Assembly (NCBI GenBank): GCA_900552735.1
Contig: USBA01000130.1
Span: forward strand, 1 to 5,764
From: an uncultured Collinsella sp.
Lineage (GTDB): Bacteria > Actinomycetota > Coriobacteriia > Coriobacteriales > Coriobacteriaceae
Reading direction: 5' to 3'
Length of the DNA stretch: 5,764 bases
Shown here: piece after piece, positions 4,724-5,764 of the stretch
Layout of the letters: each line of letters opens with the position of its first letter
How positions within the stretch are numbered: position 1 is the stretch's first letter
Made by a program: the position numbers and the translations under genes
The notes under the pieces: generated by a model
Told to the model about the DNA's origin: nothing
The model's input: only the letters and a program-made list of their open reading frames with translations
Databases searched by the model: none

Positions 4724-5764
4724 CTAGATGTTGAGCGTGTGATAGGTCACGTTCGCGCCCGGAGCGTCAACGGTCACGCCATAGGCCTCGGGATAGATGC
4801 GCGTCGAGAACACGAGCGCGCCATCGTTCACAAACACCTCGACCGACGAAACATCGCCAACAATGCGCACGTTACGAACCTCGTCGACGGGCTCCCAGCG
4901 CACGGTGCGACCGCAGCCGGCAGAAGCGCGGCTCTCATCGGTAAATCGCATCTCAAAGCGCGCGGGCAGTTCGCCCTCGGCAGGCATAAACGACAGCCTT
5001 AGCTCGCCATCAACGGTTGTGGTAAACGCGCGGTGGACGCCGTCGACAACAACGTCAAAGCAGGTATCGCCGGCAACCTCCAACGAGCCCTCCCCCACAC
5101 GCACCGAGGCATAATGGCGCTCGATCTCGCGCGTCGGCTGCTGCAGTACCACGCCGCCGTCACCGGCCGTAAGCTCGCGCGGCACCGTCATGCAGTGCTG
5201 CCAGCCGCACACCACGGTCGGTGCGTTGCCATAGGTCGGCTCATCGGGCATGCCCATCCAGCCGATTAGAATATGGCGACCGTCCTCGGCCGTGAACTCC
5301 TGCGGCGCATAGAAGTCAAAACCGGCGTCCCACAGGCGGAACTCGCCCAGCTCATAAGCGTCCTTGCCACCCGTAATGTCGCCCGATACAGGCATGTAGC
5401 CAGCGGCATACACATTGCCGCGATCCCAACGACCGCCCTCAAGGCCCTGGGGCGAGAACGACAAAAATGCAGCGGTATCGACATTCGCATCGAGCTCAAT
5501 ATAGCCGGGGCACTCCCACATAAAGCCAAAACGCTCGGGCGTAGACACGCGGTTCTCAAGCTCCCAGCTCAGCATATCGGCCGAGCCATACACCAGGATC
5601 TCGCCCACATCGCGCCCGGCACCCTCACCGTGCATCGCACAAAAACGGCTCTCGACATGCGGACCATCCACGCGACGACGCGCGCCCAGCACCATGTGAT
5701 AACGCCCGTCCGAGTCACGCCACACCTTGGGGTCGCGCACGTGACAGGTCAAATCCTCGGGATA
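4724..5764 (-). CDS. GH32 sucrose-6-phosphate hydrolase / beta-fructofuranosidase, C-terminal part, cut by window edge
   Basis: Glycoside hydrolase family 32 enzyme that cleaves the fructose unit from sucrose or sucrose-6-phosphate, probably in the cytoplasm (scrB/sacA type). The last 346 codons are visible; the family is usually 450-500 aa, so roughly the first quarter, including the nucleophile motif WMNDPNG, is off the right edge. Seen: RDP motif in CHVRDPKVW (transition-state Asp) near visible residues 7-15, and the acid/base Glu in WECPGY at visible residue 84 (bases 5513-5515). The stretch FDFYAPQEF followed by ILIGWMGMPDEP and GWQHCMTVPRELT is characteristic of the ScrB/SacA branch. 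The last 140 or so residues form the C-terminal beta-sandwich, with SSVEVFVNDGALVFSTRIYP near its end. The open frame continues through the window edge, so any ATG or TTG inside is internal. A strong terminator follows. Sucrose versus sucrose-6-phosphate preference cannot be settled from this part. Confidence 0.94.
   Translation of the reverse strand, partial: YPEDLTCHVRDPKVWRDSDGRYHMVLGARRRVDGPHVESRFCAMHGEGAGRDVGEILVYGSADMLSWELENRVSTPERFGFMWECPGYIELDANVDTAAFLSFSPQGLEGGRWDRGNVYAAGYMPVSGDITGGKDAYELGEFRLWDAGFDFYAPQEFTAEDGRHILIGWMGMPDEPTYGNAPTVVCGWQHCMTVPRELTAGDGGVVLQQPTREIERHYASVRVGEGSLEVAGDTCFDVVVDGVHRAFTTTVDGELRLSFMPAEGELPARFEMRFTDESRASAGCGRTVRWEPVDEVRNVRIVGDVSSVEVFVNDGALVFSTRIYPEAYGVTVDAPGANVTYHTLNI

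Noticed and set aside
5750..5752. TTG at 5750-5752 as the start of the GH32 gene
   Set aside because: The same frame is open to the window edge (preceding residues YPED) and the family needs an N-terminal catalytic part that is not in the visible piece, so the codon is an internal leucine.

Overview
The window is GC-rich, densely coding bacterial chromosome. The protein types, the high-GC codon use and the purine-to-aminoacylation gene content suggest a gut actinobacterium of the class Coriobacteriia (Collinsella-like). That placement is inference from sequence character only, since no database search was possible. Four of the five genes lie on the minus strand.

Layout from left to right: (1) 1-1321, minus: the first 440 codons of leuS (leucyl-tRNA synthetase), running off the left edge. 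(2) 1322-1583: a 262-bp gap with a striking 118-bp near-palindrome (1348-1465) in the leuS leader, a candidate leuS promoter, and a strong hairpin (1501-1535) that probably terminates guaB. (3) 1584-3095, minus: a complete 503-aa IMP dehydrogenase (guaB) of the unusual subtype best known from the protozoan Tritrichomonas foetus. (4) 3096-3288: a divergent promoter region with several short palindromes. (5) 3289-3633, plus: a 114-aa stand-alone ModE-type winged-helix DNA-binding protein. (6) 3623-4627, minus, overlapping the previous gene tail to tail by 11 bp: a truncated, diverged Cys/Met-metabolism PLP-fold protein that seems to lack the Schiff-base lysine. (7) 4650-4723: a hairpin with a U-tract, which is either the terminator of the upstream gene or a leader attenuator. 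(8) 4724-5764, minus: the C-terminal three quarters or so of a GH32 sucrose-6-phosphate hydrolase / beta-fructofuranosidase, running off the right edge.

The genes do not form one pathway. leuS and guaB are core housekeeping functions (Leu-tRNA charging and the first committed step of GMP synthesis). The GH32 enzyme belongs to sucrose/fructoside use, and its upstream neighbours are probably outside the window. The ModE-like regulator and the diverged PLP-fold protein are the least understood pair. The items most worth a second look are the leuS-leader palindrome, the T. foetus-type IMPDH, and the PLP-fold protein with no obvious catalytic lysine. I saw no CRISPR array, tRNA, rRNA, transposase or phage gene.
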